Positions 43,501 through 53,160 are shown, counted from the first letter of the stretch. The stretch is 64,000 bases of DNA from an uncultured Clostridia bacterium (GCA_947628755.1 CANRBC010000012.1:1-64000), one strand, 5' to 3'. Program-made: numbers and translations. Notes: generated by a model from the sequence alone, not told the origin.

Positions 43501-44178
43501 CTATATCCTCCATTTCTCGTTTTTATTGCTTATCCTCATTATCTTACAGTTTGACTTATTATGTCCCTCTTCAATAAATCTGTCTATTATTTCATAGTAG
43601 TGCCAGAAATGCATGGGAAAGGCGTATTTTATATCAAGATTATTCAATATATATGCCATACCCTCATAATAATAGTCCTCCTGCCTTGGGTCAAGAGGGA
43701 TAAAGGCGGCGTCTATGGTAATGCCCTTTAGCTTGTCTATTTCCGTTCTGAAATTTTTTACCATATTGTTGTTATAGGCTTTGCTTTCTTCCGCCCAGCG
43801 CCAGTCGTTAAGGTCGCCGCTGTGGAAAAGAAATCTGTTTTCCACCTTTACAAGAAAGGCAACGCCCATATCCGTAGACTTAAGGGTGCGTATATAAATA
43901 TCGTCTATGCTGTATTCCTCGTTGGCTCTGACGTATATTATATTATCGGCGTCGCCGACCTTTTTCCTGATGTCGCGGGATAATATATATTTTGCCTTTT
44001 TATCCTTAAGTATATCAAAAACGGCAGGATTGAAATGGTCCTTGTGACTATGGCTTGAAAACACATATACAGGCTTGTCCTCTAGCTTTGGAAAAGTCCC
44101 CCGATAGTAGTCGAATACAATATAACAGCCTTCCGTTTCGATTAAAAAGCCGCTGTGCTCAATATAAGTAATATCCAT
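43501..44178 (-). CDS. MBL-fold metallo-hydrolase (UlaG-like)
   Basis: A 225-residue metallo-beta-lactamase-fold protein. The metal motif reads SSHSHKDHFNPAVF (HxHxDH), with a later His in LFHSGDLNDW and in FPMHFWHYYE. The short N-terminus ITYIEHSGFLIETEGCYIVFDYY is typical of UlaG-like or L-ascorbate-phosphate lactonase-like proteins. The substrate is unknown. AGAGGTGATAC precedes the ATG at 44178. The VOC gene follows immediately. Confidence 0.85.
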   Translation of the reverse strand: MDITYIEHSGFLIETEGCYIVFDYYRGTFPKLEDKPVYVFSSHSHKDHFNPAVFDILKDKKAKYILSRDIRKKVGDADNIIYVRANEEYSIDDIYIRTLKSTDMGVAFLVKVENRFLFHSGDLNDWRWAEESKAYNNNMVKNFRTEIDKLKGITIDAAFIPLDPRQEDYYYEGMAYILNNLDIKYAFPMHFWHYYEIIDRFIEEGHNKSNCKIMRISNKNEKWRI

Positions 44179-44282
44179 TGTATCACCTCTTATCTGATTA
44201 TAATACATAAACTAAATTTTGTCACTATGAATATTTCAGACTTTTTCGGTAAAAATAAATAAAAAATAACAGGAGGTAAAAT

Positions 44283-44888
44283 ATGGATTTTGCAGAGAGT
44301 AAAACAAAAGAAAACTTAATGAGAGCCTTTGCGGGAGAGTCTCAGGCAAGGAACAGGTATATTTTTTCTGCGGGAAAGGCAAAGCAGGAGAACAATTATG
44401 TAATCGAGGCGGTATTTGAGTTTACTGCAAAGCAGGAGGAGGCTCATGCCAAGGTGTTCTATGACGCTCTTGGGGAAGAGGGCGGTCAGAATATATCGAT
44501 TGACGGAAACTATCCCGTGGATATTTACGATACGACAGTTGAACTGCTAAAGGCAGCCGCTCACAATGAATTTCAGGAGTACGAGCACGATTACAGAGGC
44601 TTCGGTGATATTGCCAAGGAGGAGGGCTTTCCTAAAATTGCCAATATGTTTTACAGTATTGCGGAAATTGAGAAGATACACGGCACACGCTTCAACGCTC
44701 TTGCCAATCTGATAGAGGAGGGCAAGCTCTTTGTGTCCGAGGTGGATACACAATGGATGTGCCTTAACTGCGGATATGTGTTTACAGGCAAAAAGGCTCC
44801 GGCAAAATGCCCTGTATGCTCTCACGACAAGGGCTTCTTTATAAGAATAGAGCTGACGCCCTATACTTGTTCACAAATGGTAAAGTAG
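44283..44888 (+). CDS. rbr: Rubrerythrin
   Basis: A 201-residue rubrerythrin that reduces hydrogen peroxide in anaerobes. The four-helix ferritin-like domain (1-145) carries the diiron ligands in AFAGESQARNRY, FTAKQEEAHAKVF, AAHNEFQEYEHDY and IAEIEKIHGTRF. The C-terminal rubredoxin domain has CLNCGYVFTG and CPVCSHDKGFF. ACAGGAGGTAAAAT precedes the ATG. It is a single-gene unit, and its presence supports an anaerobic lifestyle. Confidence 0.95.
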   Translation: MDFAESKTKENLMRAFAGESQARNRYIFSAGKAKQENNYVIEAVFEFTAKQEEAHAKVFYDALGEEGGQNISIDGNYPVDIYDTTVELLKAAAHNEFQEYEHDYRGFGDIAKEEGFPKIANMFYSIAEIEKIHGTRFNALANLIEEGKLFVSEVDTQWMCLNCGYVFTGKKAPAKCPVCSHDKGFFIRIELTPYTCSQMVK

Positions 44889-45121
44889 TCTTTTTTAAAC
44901 GGGGCGGCGCAGCAATGTGTTGCCCTTTAGCTCGTTATAGTTATACAATTTTACCAAAATGTATAAATTTACAGAAAAAATAAAGGAAATTTGGTTTATT
45001 TGTGGAATATTATAATTTATAAGGCAAATTAACTTGTGCAAAGTATAAGATTAAAAAAATCCGATTATTGGCATATCGTAAATATTGCACAAATATAAAA
45101 TCAAAGGAGTTGGCGAAATTC

Positions 45122-47203
45122 ATGAAAAGTTATTCAGCAAAGGAGATAAGAAACGTTGCGGTGCTGGGTCACAGCGGCTGCGGTAAGACCACAATAGTTG
45201 AGGCTTGTCTTCATGTAAGCGGCGTTTCCAAGAGATTCGGACGCGTAGAAGAGGGCAATACCGTAAGTGACTACGACCCGGAGGAAATAAGAAGAAAGGT
45301 ATCAATAAGCTCTTCTATTATTCCCGTAGAGTGGCTTGATGAGAAAATCAATTTTATAGATACTCCCGGTTATTTTGATTTCGTCGGTGAGGTAAAGCAG
45401 GCGCTCAGCGTTGCGGATTTGGCTCTCATAGTTGTAGACGCTAAGTCAGGCGTTGAGGTAGGTACGGAAAAGGCTTGGGAAATGGCAACAGAGATGAACA
45501 TTCCCAAGATGATATTCGTAAATGGCATGGATGATGAAAATGCCGATATGGAAAAGGTAGTGGAGCAGCTCCAGAACACTTTTGGTAAGAGCATTGCGCC
45601 CCTGCAGGTTCCTTTCTATGAGAATGGCAAGTTCATAGGCTTTGTAAATGCCGTAAAGAAGGAAGCCCGTAAGTTTGCAAACGGTCTTGTAGAGCCTTGC
45701 GAAATGCCCTCCGGTCTTGAAGACGAGGTCGACACTATGCGTCTTATGATAGAAGAAGCAGTTGCCGAGACCGACGACGATTTAATGGAAAAATTCTTTG
45801 CTGAGGAGAGCTTTACCGAGGACGAAATAAACAAGGGTCTTCGCGTAGGTATTGTAGACGGCTCTGTTACTCCCGTTATATGCGGCGCTGCCATTACGAC
45901 AATCGGTATAAGAGTTATGATGAACTCTATCAACAAGTACCTTCCGCCTACGGCAGAGGTCAATCCCGTTGCAGAGGCTATCAATCCCAAGACAGAGGAT
46001 AAGGTAGAAATAAACTGCGATGAGAAGGATCCCGTATGCGCATTTGTATTCAAGACTATTGCCGACCCCTATGTAGGTCGTCTGAGCATATTCAAGGTAT
46101 ACAGCGGCACTCTTACTAAGGACGCTATGCTCAGAAATGTAAACAAGAACATTACTGAAAAAATAGGCAAGGTATATGTACTTAGGGGCAAGGAGCAGAT
46201 AGAGGTGGATATGCTTAAGGCTGGCGATATAGGCGCTGTTGCAAAGCTGCAGAATACCTCTACAAGCGATACTCTTGCTTCCAATGACAGACCTGTTATG
46301 ATACCTGCTATCGAATATCCCACTCCTCTTTTGTCAAAGGCTATCACTCCAAAGACAAAGGGCGACGAGGATAAGCTGGCAGGCGCTATTTCAAAGCTCC
46401 GTGAAGAGGACAAGACCCTTGACTATAAGTTTGACAAGGAAACAAAGCAGTCAGTTATATACGCCATAGGCGATACTCATATAGATGTATTTGTAAACAA
46501 GCTGAAGAGCAAGTATAAAATCGACATAGAGCTTTCCGAGCCTACTATCCCATACAGAGAGATGATAAAGAGCCAGGAAAGAATAAGAAGCAAATATAAG
46601 AAGCAGTCCGGCGGTTCAGGTCAGTACGGCGATGTTGAGATAATATTCGAGCCAAGCGGCGACTTAAGCGGCGGCTATGTATTTGAAGAGCAGATTTTCG
46701 GCGGCTCTGTACCTAAGCAGTATTTCCCTGCTGTTGAAAAGGGTATACAGGAGTCAATAAAGGCAGGTCCCCTTGCAGGCTATCCGGTAGTTGGTATTAA
46801 GGCTACTCTTGTAGACGGTTCATACCATGCGGTAGACTCTTCCGAAATGGCGTTCAAGGTTGCTACAAGCATGGCGTTCAAGGACGCTTTTGCAAAGGGC
46901 AAGACCGCTATACTTGAGCCTATCGAAACTGTTCAGGTAATTGTTCCAGACAGCTATACCGGCGATGTTATGGGCGACCTTAACAAGAGAAGAGGTCGTA
47001 TACTGGGTATGGAGGCAAAGCACGGTAAGCAGACTATTCAGGCAGAAGCTCCTTTAGGCGAAATGATGAGCTATGCTACTGACCTTAGAAGTATGACTCA
47101 GGGCAGAGGTGAATTTACTATGGAATTTGCGCGCTATGAGGAAGCTCCCAAGGACGTTCAGGATAAGGTAATAGCTGCTAGAAAGGCTGAAATGGATAAG
47201 TAA
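45122..47203 (+). CDS. Elongation factor G paralogue (EF-G2-like)
   Basis: A 693-residue translational GTPase with all five EF-G domains by length. The GTPase motifs depart from canonical EF-G: G1 is GHSGCGKT (residues 16-23), G3 is DTPGYFDF (80-87) with Tyr for the catalytic His, and G4 is NGMD (134-137) in place of NKMD. Domain IV has GGSGQYGDVEIIFEP and the EF-G type C-terminal ending. This pattern matches the EF-G2 branch, whose role is unclear, rather than the main translocase. ATG 45122 has AAAGGAG 12 bases upstream. No rps genes are adjacent, which also argues against fusA. Codon use is strongly biased. Confidence 0.87.
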   Translation: MKSYSAKEIRNVAVLGHSGCGKTTIVEACLHVSGVSKRFGRVEEGNTVSDYDPEEIRRKVSISSSIIPVEWLDEKINFIDTPGYFDFVGEVKQALSVADLALIVVDAKSGVEVGTEKAWEMATEMNIPKMIFVNGMDDENADMEKVVEQLQNTFGKSIAPLQVPFYENGKFIGFVNAVKKEARKFANGLVEPCEMPSGLEDEVDTMRLMIEEAVAETDDDLMEKFFAEESFTEDEINKGLRVGIVDGSVTPVICGAAITTIGIRVMMNSINKYLPPTAEVNPVAEAINPKTEDKVEINCDEKDPVCAFVFKTIADPYVGRLSIFKVYSGTLTKDAMLRNVNKNITEKIGKVYVLRGKEQIEVDMLKAGDIGAVAKLQNTSTSDTLASNDRPVMIPAIEYPTPLLSKAITPKTKGDEDKLAGAISKLREEDKTLDYKFDKETKQSVIYAIGDTHIDVFVNKLKSKYKIDIELSEPTIPYREMIKSQERIRSKYKKQSGGSGQYGDVEIIFEPSGDLSGGYVFEEQIFGGSVPKQYFPAVEKGIQESIKAGPLAGYPVVGIKATLVDGSYHAVDSSEMAFKVATSMAFKDAFAKGKTAILEPIETVQVIVPDSYTGDVMGDLNKRRGRILGMEAKHGKQTIQAEAPLGEMMSYATDLRSMTQGRGEFTMEFARYEEAPKDVQDKVIAARKAEMDK

Positions 47204-47241
47204 GCCTATAATATAGTTTTCCATTTTTGTTTCTTTATAAT

Positions 47242-47283
47242 AACAGGTGGGTCTGTGATGTTTTGCAGACCCGCCTGTTTTAT
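47242..47283 (+). terminator. Terminator after the EF-G-like gene
   Basis: 14-bp stem AACAGGTGGGTCTG/CAGACCCGCCTGTT (one G-T pair) at 47242-47255 and 47266-47279, followed by TTTATA. Confidence 0.88.
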
Positions 47284-47453
47284 ATTGCAAAAAAATATAA
47301 AAGCTCTTTATTGTATAACAAAAAATCGATTATTTATATAGCAGGCTTATCATATTTTTATAACGGCACAAAATGCAAATAAAAGAGCGCAAACAACCTT
47401 TATTCACATAATTTTTTGTGATATAATAATAAAAAAAGAAAGTAAAAAAGTTT

Positions 47454-48101
47454 ATGGATATTAATTATTTGCTTCTTCTTCAAAATCTGAGAGAAGCTAC
47501 GGGAAATTTTTTCACACCGTTTCTTGAGTATATTACAAAACTCGGTGAAACATCTGTACTTATGTTTCTCATAGGTATGATATACTGGGGTTATGACAAG
47601 AGAAAGGGTATTTTTCTTATGTTTACACTGTATGCCAACAGAGTGATAAACGGCTTTATTAAAATAACAGCCTGCGTTTACCGCCCATGGATACGGGACA
47701 CAAGAATAATACCCGTGCCTGAAGCCCAGGCAGATGCGACGGGATATTCTTTCCCAAGCGGTCACACGGGAAATGCCGTAAGTATATGGGGCGGGCTTTC
47801 TGTAAATGCCTGCGGAAAGGACAAGGTACCAAAGGGTATCAGCATATTTTTTGGAATTCTCATACTGCTTATAGCCTTTTCAAGAAACTATCTGGGAGTT
47901 CATACTCCGCAGGATGTTATTGTAGCCCTTGTAATAGGCACGGCTGTACTCTTTGCCATGACAAAGCTCATGCCTATAATAGAGGAAAAACCCAATGCCG
48001 ATATATGGGCGCTTATTGGCGGTCTGGCGCTTGGCTCCATTCTCATAATATACGCCGCGCTTAAATCCTATCCTGTCGACTATGCCACAACGGCTCTGTA
48101 A
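47454..48101 (+). CDS. PAP2 family membrane phosphatase, N-terminal part (frame-disrupted)
   Basis: A 215-residue part of a membrane acid phosphatase (PAP2). Phosphatase motifs are KITACVYRPW (C1-like KxxxxxxRP), SFPSGHTGNA (C2) and SRNYLGVHTPQDV (C3). Several helices are visible. It ends at TAA (48099-48101) after YATTAL, but the frame one base back continues through to the segment at 48119-48427, which reads like the usual C-terminal part. A -1 shift or an indel near 48090-48100 would give one protein of about 320 residues. The catalytic core is complete, so the short product could still act. The ribosome binding site is weak. Confidence 0.8.
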   Translation: MDINYLLLLQNLREATGNFFTPFLEYITKLGETSVLMFLIGMIYWGYDKRKGIFLMFTLYANRVINGFIKITACVYRPWIRDTRIIPVPEAQADATGYSFPSGHTGNAVSIWGGLSVNACGKDKVPKGISIFFGILILLIAFSRNYLGVHTPQDVIVALVIGTAVLFAMTKLMPIIEEKPNADIWALIGGLALGSILIIYAALKSYPVDYATTAL

Positions 48102-48118
48102 TAGTAGAAGGCTCAAAA

Positions 48119-48427
48119 ATGGCTGTGGATTCCTATAAAACGGCAGGCGGCGCAATGGGTATGCTCGTAGGTTGGTTTATAGAAAGACGCTTTATAAAAT
48201 TTTCAACCGATATAAGCACGCCGGAAAGAATAGTCAGAGTAGTATTCTGCATATTTACATATACGGCGATTGACAGCCTTGCAGGCAACGCCGTGGATAT
48301 GCTTACGGCTGCCGGTCTTGGCACAGGTATGGCAAAGGCTATTATGCAGTTTGTATGCCTGCTCTACTTTATGGCAATAGCTCCCGGTATTTCAAAAGTA
48401 TTTTCAAACTTTTTCGCAAAAAAATAA
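48119..48427 (+). CDS. PAP2 C-terminal part in shifted frame
   Basis: A 102-residue frame, open upstream to about 48092, starting MAVDSYKTAGGAMG and rich in membrane helices (MLVGWFIERRF, AIMQFVCLLYFMAIAPGI). By recall, clostridial PAP2 proteins carry this type of segment as their C-terminus, so it is most likely the end of the gene at 47454. It has its own ATG with GAAGG 8 bases before, so translation as a separate peptide is possible. I see no slippery heptamer at the junction. Confidence 0.6.
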   Translation: MAVDSYKTAGGAMGMLVGWFIERRFIKFSTDISTPERIVRVVFCIFTYTAIDSLAGNAVDMLTAAGLGTGMAKAIMQFVCLLYFMAIAPGISKVFSNFFAKK

Positions 48428-48475
48428 ATTGTAAAATATATTAACGGTGGGTTTGTGTTATGGGACTGTTGTATT

Positions 48476-48779
48476 GAATTTTTGTTTAGGTGAGTAGAAT
48501 CGACCCTTCAGTCAGCCTCGCTCTAAGCCATTCATTACACTTAGCTGTAGCCGAGGCTGACAGCTTCCCTTCTCTGAAGGGACGCCTTAGAAATACGCCC
48601 TTCAACTTTTCCTTATAATGTTAAAAAAACAGCTTTTCTCACTTTCTCAAAAAAATGTGAAGCACCTATACGAAAGCCTCCCCTTCAGAGAAGGGGAGGT
48701 ACCCGCCCAACCATTTCATTTGGACATAAACAATCTTGAGTTGGGCGGGTGGTAGGGTCGAATTTGCTTACCAAAACAC
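48476..48779. mobile_element. MITE-like intergenic element, copy C (304 bp)
   Basis: Left end AATTTTTGTTTA (48476-48487); right end degenerate (TTACCAAAACA, 48769-48779). The inside is nearly the reverse complement of copy B: GACCCTTCAGTCAGCCTCGC comes first, CTCCCCTTCAGAGAAGGGGAG lies at 48679-48699, and the GGGCGGGTGGTAGGGTCGA end last. No coding frame. With hairpin C it fills the 48428-48875 gap. Confidence 0.72.
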
Positions 48780-48794
48780 CCCCACAAATTAAAC

Positions 48795-48846
48795 AAGGCT
48801 GTCCCATTATGATTTTTTTACTCATAAATCATAATGTGACAGCCTT
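48795..48846 (-). terminator. Repeat-family terminator hairpin, copy C
   Basis: 19-bp stem with one mismatch (48795-48813 / 48828-48846, AAGGCTGTCCCATTATGAT), 30 bases past the stop of the minus-strand gene at 48876. Confidence 0.78.
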
Positions 48847-48875
48847 GTTATTTGATATAAAATATATACAGCTAT

Positions 48876-50153
48876 TTAAAACCCGTCTGCGCCGTTTGCC
48901 TTTGCCTCCTGTATACGGTATTCGTCCATGAGCTTTACGCAGCCTTTAACGTCTGTCTTCTTGCGGAAAAGAACGTCGAGAGCCGCTACCATATCGTCGG
49001 CGCTGTAACCTACAACTCTTGAAGCGGCAGTAGAAACTCTTTCGTTTGCCTTAATTGACTTTTCGGCTTCTGTCACCATATCGGACTGAATATTGGTGTT
49101 TTGTCCCTTAAAGCAGTTGACAGTGGAAATGCCGTCAAAGGCTTTATTATAATTTTTCTCCGTAGCGCAAAAATCCAGGAAATCCAAAGCCTCCTCCTTT
49201 TTGTCGCTGTTTTTGTTTACCATCATCATATTCAGATTGCCGCCCTCATAGGTACCGTTTTCGGCAGTATTGAGAAATATGGGCATAAGGGCAAAGTCGT
49301 CTACGCTATATTTATTATCCTTTTCAAAATCCGTGTAGAACCATGTATCCCATATAAATGTCATGACCGCCTGTCCCGACGCCATTTCCGAGCTTATCTG
49401 CTCCCAGCCTGTTTCAAGATAATTCTCTCCGAACCAGCCCTTGTCGGCAGCGTCGGCTATCCATTGTATCATGTCGGTAACGGCAGGTATATCGGAATAT
49501 GAAATTTCGTTATTATTTATTTTTTCAAGGGTTTCGGGGTCGTCGGCAAATACAGGGTCAAGACCGAACTGCAGCATCCATGAGCAGCCATTGGCAGGCC
49601 AGCATATAGGCGTATAGCCTGTATCTGCAAGAGCCTGACAAAGCATATTGAATTCCGCCTGCGTAGCGGCAGGCTTAAGACCAAGACTGTTCAGCAGCGT
49701 TTTGTTGTAATAACAGCCGGAAACGGAGTTTTCCCAAAAGGGCAGTCCCAGAATGTTGCCGTCCTTGTCCTGACAGTAGGCCTTTGCTCCGTCTGTCAAA
49801 TCGTTTATCCATTTTTCGTTATTGAGATAGCAGAAGTTTTCCGATACGTCAAAGCGGCTCAAATCTGCATTATGAAAATGTAGAAAAATATCGGGAGCAT
49901 TTCCGTTTTTGAAATCCTCTTGGGCAGCCGTTTCGTATTCTGCGTCTTCGTATGCTATTATATCCAGCTTATTGCCTGTTTCTGCTTCGTATTGGTTGAA
50001 AATACTTGTCATATAGCTTTTCTGCAAATCGCTTTTTTTACCCATAAGGGTCAGAGTAACGCTTTTATCCTCTGTATCTTTATTTGCGGCGCAGCCTGTC
50101 ACAGAGCATATAAGCGCAGCTATAAGCATTGCGGAAAAAATTCTTTTTTTCAT
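48876..50153 (-). CDS. Extracellular solute-binding lipoprotein (family 1, sugar type)
   Basis: A 425-residue lipoprotein with lipobox VTGC (Cys at 21) and a type I solute-binding fold of the carbohydrate class (LDIIAYEDAEYETAAQEDFKNGNAPDIF, VMTFIWDTWFY, GGNLNMMMVNKNS). No permease or ATPase gene is near. Its ATG overlaps the stop of the upstream hybrid kinase gene (ATGA, 4 bases), so the two are translationally coupled. It is therefore more likely a ligand-sensing partner of that kinase than a transport component. AAGGAGATAC precedes the ATG. Confidence 0.88.
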   Translation of the reverse strand: MKKRIFSAMLIAALICSVTGCAANKDTEDKSVTLTLMGKKSDLQKSYMTSIFNQYEAETGNKLDIIAYEDAEYETAAQEDFKNGNAPDIFLHFHNADLSRFDVSENFCYLNNEKWINDLTDGAKAYCQDKDGNILGLPFWENSVSGCYYNKTLLNSLGLKPAATQAEFNMLCQALADTGYTPICWPANGCSWMLQFGLDPVFADDPETLEKINNNEISYSDIPAVTDMIQWIADAADKGWFGENYLETGWEQISSEMASGQAVMTFIWDTWFYTDFEKDNKYSVDDFALMPIFLNTAENGTYEGGNLNMMMVNKNSDKKEEALDFLDFCATEKNYNKAFDGISTVNCFKGQNTNIQSDMVTEAEKSIKANERVSTAASRVVGYSADDMVAALDVLFRKKTDVKGCVKLMDEYRIQEAKANGADGF

Positions 50154-53110
50154 TTTGTATCTCCTTGTTTGTTACTGTCCGACTTATTTGAAGGACCAAG
50201 CAGCTTTATTACCATTTCTCTTACTGCCTTCATATCTATGGGCTTTGCAAGATGACCGTTCATTCCGGCGTCCATGGCGTTTCTTACATCCTCTGCAAAG
50301 GTATTTGCGGTCATTGCCACTATTGGTATTGTCTTTGCTTCAGGATGGGCGGAGGCGCGTATTGCCCTTGTAGCGTCGTAGCCGTTCATAACAGGCATCT
50401 GCACGTCCATAAGTATCATATCATAGTGACCGACATCAGAGGCTTCAAATTTACTTACAGCCTCCTGTCCGTTTACGGCAAGCTCGCATTTTGCCCCCTC
50501 CATAGCCATTACCTCTGTAAGTATTTCGGAATTCATTTCGTTATCCTCGGCTACAAGGAACAGACGTCCCTCCATAGCCTTTTCCGCAGCCTCTTCGTCG
50601 ATTTTTTTACGAGCCTCCTCCTCGGAGAACAAGGGCTTTATAGTCTGCCAGAATGTAGAAACGAAAAACGGCTTGGGCATAAAGGCGTTTATGCCTGCCT
50701 GACGAGCCTCTTTTTCTATATCGCTCCAGTCGTAGGAGGTAAGCACAAGTATGGGAACGCCGCTGCCCAGTCTTTCTCTCAGCTTCTGAGCTGTCTGCAC
50801 CCCGTCCATTCCTGGCATTTTAAGGTCAAGAAGTATAACGTTGTAGTCCTTTCCCTCCTCATGGGCCTTGACAGCCATATCCACAGCCTTTGCGCCCTCT
50901 GTTGAGTATGCCACGGTAACGCCGCTGTCCTTCATAAGCTCCCGTATATCAAGGCATATCTCCTCATCGTCATCTGCAACAAGTATTCTGCTGACCTTGG
51001 AATTATACCACGCTTCGCCCTCATCCTTTTCTGGAATGGCAAATGTCAGCTCTACTGTAAATGTGCTGCCCTTTTCGGGCTGGCTTTCCACATTGATTAT
51101 GCCGCCCATAAGGTCCACAAGGTTTTTGGTGATAGCCATACCGAGGCCTGTTCCCTGTATTTTGTTGGTAACGGAATTAATCTCTCTGCTGAAAGGTGAA
51201 AATACCTGCTCAAGGAAATCCTCGCTCATGCCTATGCCGTTATCCTTTACGGCAAAGCGGAGAGTGGCGTATTGCTGAGCAGCCTGGGGCAGCTCGCTTA
51301 TGGTAAAGTCTATTTCTCCGCTGTCGGGCGTGTATTTAATAGCGTTTGAAAGGAGATTTATAAGTATCTGATTAAGGCGCAGCTTATCGCCTATTACCTG
51401 CTCATGTACCACTCCCTGTACGTGTATCTTGAATTTCTGCATTTTTGCCTTTGCCTGAGGCATAATTATGATATTAAGCTCGTCCAGAAGTTCCGGTATG
51501 CTGAAAGCCTCTACATTGAGAGATGTCTTTCCGCTTTCTATTTTGCTCATATCCAGCACATCGTTTATAAGGCTCAGAAGATGGTGGCTGGATGCGGTTA
51601 TTTTTCGTGTATACTCCCTTACCTTATCGGGATTGTCCGCATCCTTTTCAAGAAGGACAGAAAAGCCTACTATGGCGTTCATAGGTGTTCTTATATCGTG
51701 TGACATATTTGAAAGGAAATTGCTCTTTGCTTCATTGGCGCTTCTTGCCGCTGTCAGAGCCTCCTTAAGCTGCTTGTTCATCTGCAGCTCCATAGTACGG
51801 TCGGACATTACAAAAATATATTTCCTTACATCCTGTATGCTCATGTGATATACCGTCATTCTGTAGCCACGGCGTTCTCCTGTGGTTTGGTGCATATATT
51901 CACATTCTCTGCTTATGCTGCCCTGTAATGGTATTGCCTCAAGAACGCTGCTAGGAACTACCACATCGCTGTTCATAACGCAATTAAGCAGCACTCTTAT
52001 ATCCTTGCGGGCATCCTCTACGGGTATGCCAATGAGCCTTTCTATATTGGGACTCAGATAGTCTACGCTATGCTTCTGAGCGTCCAGCATTATAAATATA
52101 TCGTCTACGCTGTTTGAAAGCACGTCAAACATACGCTCTCTGTACTGCAGCTCCATTCTGCTTTTAAGGGACATTTTCCTGTATCGCATAACAAGCAGCA
52201 CTATAACGGCAGCGCCTATAAGCATAGAAAGCACTATCATAACGTTTGTGGTCGTTTTCTGCACGGACAAAAAGCCTGCGCTTATTACGCTCTGAGGCAC
52301 TACGCTAAGCAGTATATAATCCTGATAGCCCACAGGCTGATACAGTATGGAATAATCCACATCTCCTATTGTGCAGTACAGAAGACCGGACTTCCCCGCC
52401 TCCCAGTCATTGCGCAGGGCGTCTATATGCTCGGCGCTTATATCGGAGGCAGCCTTAAGATAGACGAGATAATTTTCGTATACGTTTCCTCCCGTCATTG
52501 TGGAAAGAAGTATTTTACCGTCGCTGTGTATAATAAAACACTTTGCATTGCCGGAAAAGGCATTTACGTTAAGCGAGCTTGCCATATCCGCGTTTGTATA
52601 GCTTACGGCAATGGCGTCGTAGCCGAAATCCTTATAGGCTTTATGCTCAGTGGGAATTACAAAGAAGGTTACATCCTTGCCGGAGGACAGGGTACTTCCT
52701 GCCATAACAGGCTCTTTATCCTCTGTTATTCTGCTCCATTCCTCTCCTAAATCTATGCTTTCCTTAACTCCCTCAACAGACATACTGTCTTCGTTGGCAG
52801 CGATAAAATAAAAGTCGGAAAATCCCCAGTATTTCTGCTCGTTTTGAATAAAATCCGATACGGTATTGTCCCCGTTACTATCAGCCAGAGCTATATATTT
52901 GTCCCAGCCCTCCAGAAGTCCCCAGTTCCTCTCCACAAAAGCGCCGAAGGAGTGATTTACCTGGTCGTATATTTCCTCAAGATGACCGGTACTGTCCTCA
53001 TAGATTCGCTGAGAGATAAAATGGAAATAAATCGTTCCTATCAGAATGGCGGCAATGCCAAAAATACATATAAGCATCAGCAATGCCAGTCTTCCTACCC
53101 ATTTTTTCAT
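50150..53110 (-). CDS. Hybrid sensor histidine kinase with two receiver domains
   Basis: A 986-residue membrane kinase. TM1 (about 7-30), extracellular double-Cache-like sensor (about 35-280), TM2 (about 288-308), PAS (about 325-440), HisKA with phospho-His 471 in NMSHDIRTPMNAI, HATPase_c (about 560-690, NLLSNAIKYTP, GTGLGMAIT), first receiver (about 712-830, DLKMPGMDG) and second receiver (about 853-970, MDVQMPVMNGYDA). No DNA-binding output is seen, so the signal must leave through a separate phosphotransfer protein. It is translationally coupled to the downstream binding lipoprotein, suggesting that liganded lipoprotein touches the sensor. Promoter at 53161-53189. Confidence 0.93.
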   Translation of the reverse strand: MKKWVGRLALLMLICIFGIAAILIGTIYFHFISQRIYEDSTGHLEEIYDQVNHSFGAFVERNWGLLEGWDKYIALADSNGDNTVSDFIQNEQKYWGFSDFYFIAANEDSMSVEGVKESIDLGEEWSRITEDKEPVMAGSTLSSGKDVTFFVIPTEHKAYKDFGYDAIAVSYTNADMASSLNVNAFSGNAKCFIIHSDGKILLSTMTGGNVYENYLVYLKAASDISAEHIDALRNDWEAGKSGLLYCTIGDVDYSILYQPVGYQDYILLSVVPQSVISAGFLSVQKTTTNVMIVLSMLIGAAVIVLLVMRYRKMSLKSRMELQYRERMFDVLSNSVDDIFIMLDAQKHSVDYLSPNIERLIGIPVEDARKDIRVLLNCVMNSDVVVPSSVLEAIPLQGSISRECEYMHQTTGERRGYRMTVYHMSIQDVRKYIFVMSDRTMELQMNKQLKEALTAARSANEAKSNFLSNMSHDIRTPMNAIVGFSVLLEKDADNPDKVREYTRKITASSHHLLSLINDVLDMSKIESGKTSLNVEAFSIPELLDELNIIIMPQAKAKMQKFKIHVQGVVHEQVIGDKLRLNQILINLLSNAIKYTPDSGEIDFTISELPQAAQQYATLRFAVKDNGIGMSEDFLEQVFSPFSREINSVTNKIQGTGLGMAITKNLVDLMGGIINVESQPEKGSTFTVELTFAIPEKDEGEAWYNSKVSRILVADDDEEICLDIRELMKDSGVTVAYSTEGAKAVDMAVKAHEEGKDYNVILLDLKMPGMDGVQTAQKLRERLGSGVPILVLTSYDWSDIEKEARQAGINAFMPKPFFVSTFWQTIKPLFSEEEARKKIDEEAAEKAMEGRLFLVAEDNEMNSEILTEVMAMEGAKCELAVNGQEAVSKFEASDVGHYDMILMDVQMPVMNGYDATRAIRASAHPEAKTIPIVAMTANTFAEDVRNAMDAGMNGHLAKPIDMKAVREMVIKLLGPSNKSDSNKQGDTK

Positions 53111-53160
53111 AATTAATACCCCGTTTTACACAATTTATCCATAGTACATTATTATATAAA

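Noticed and set aside
47402..47425. TCACA-N9-TGTGA-like palindrome upstream of the PAP2 gene as a CRP/FNR site
   Set aside because: Spacing is too long for the usual TGTGA-N6-TCACA and half-sites are inverted; the A/T-rich context makes chance likely.
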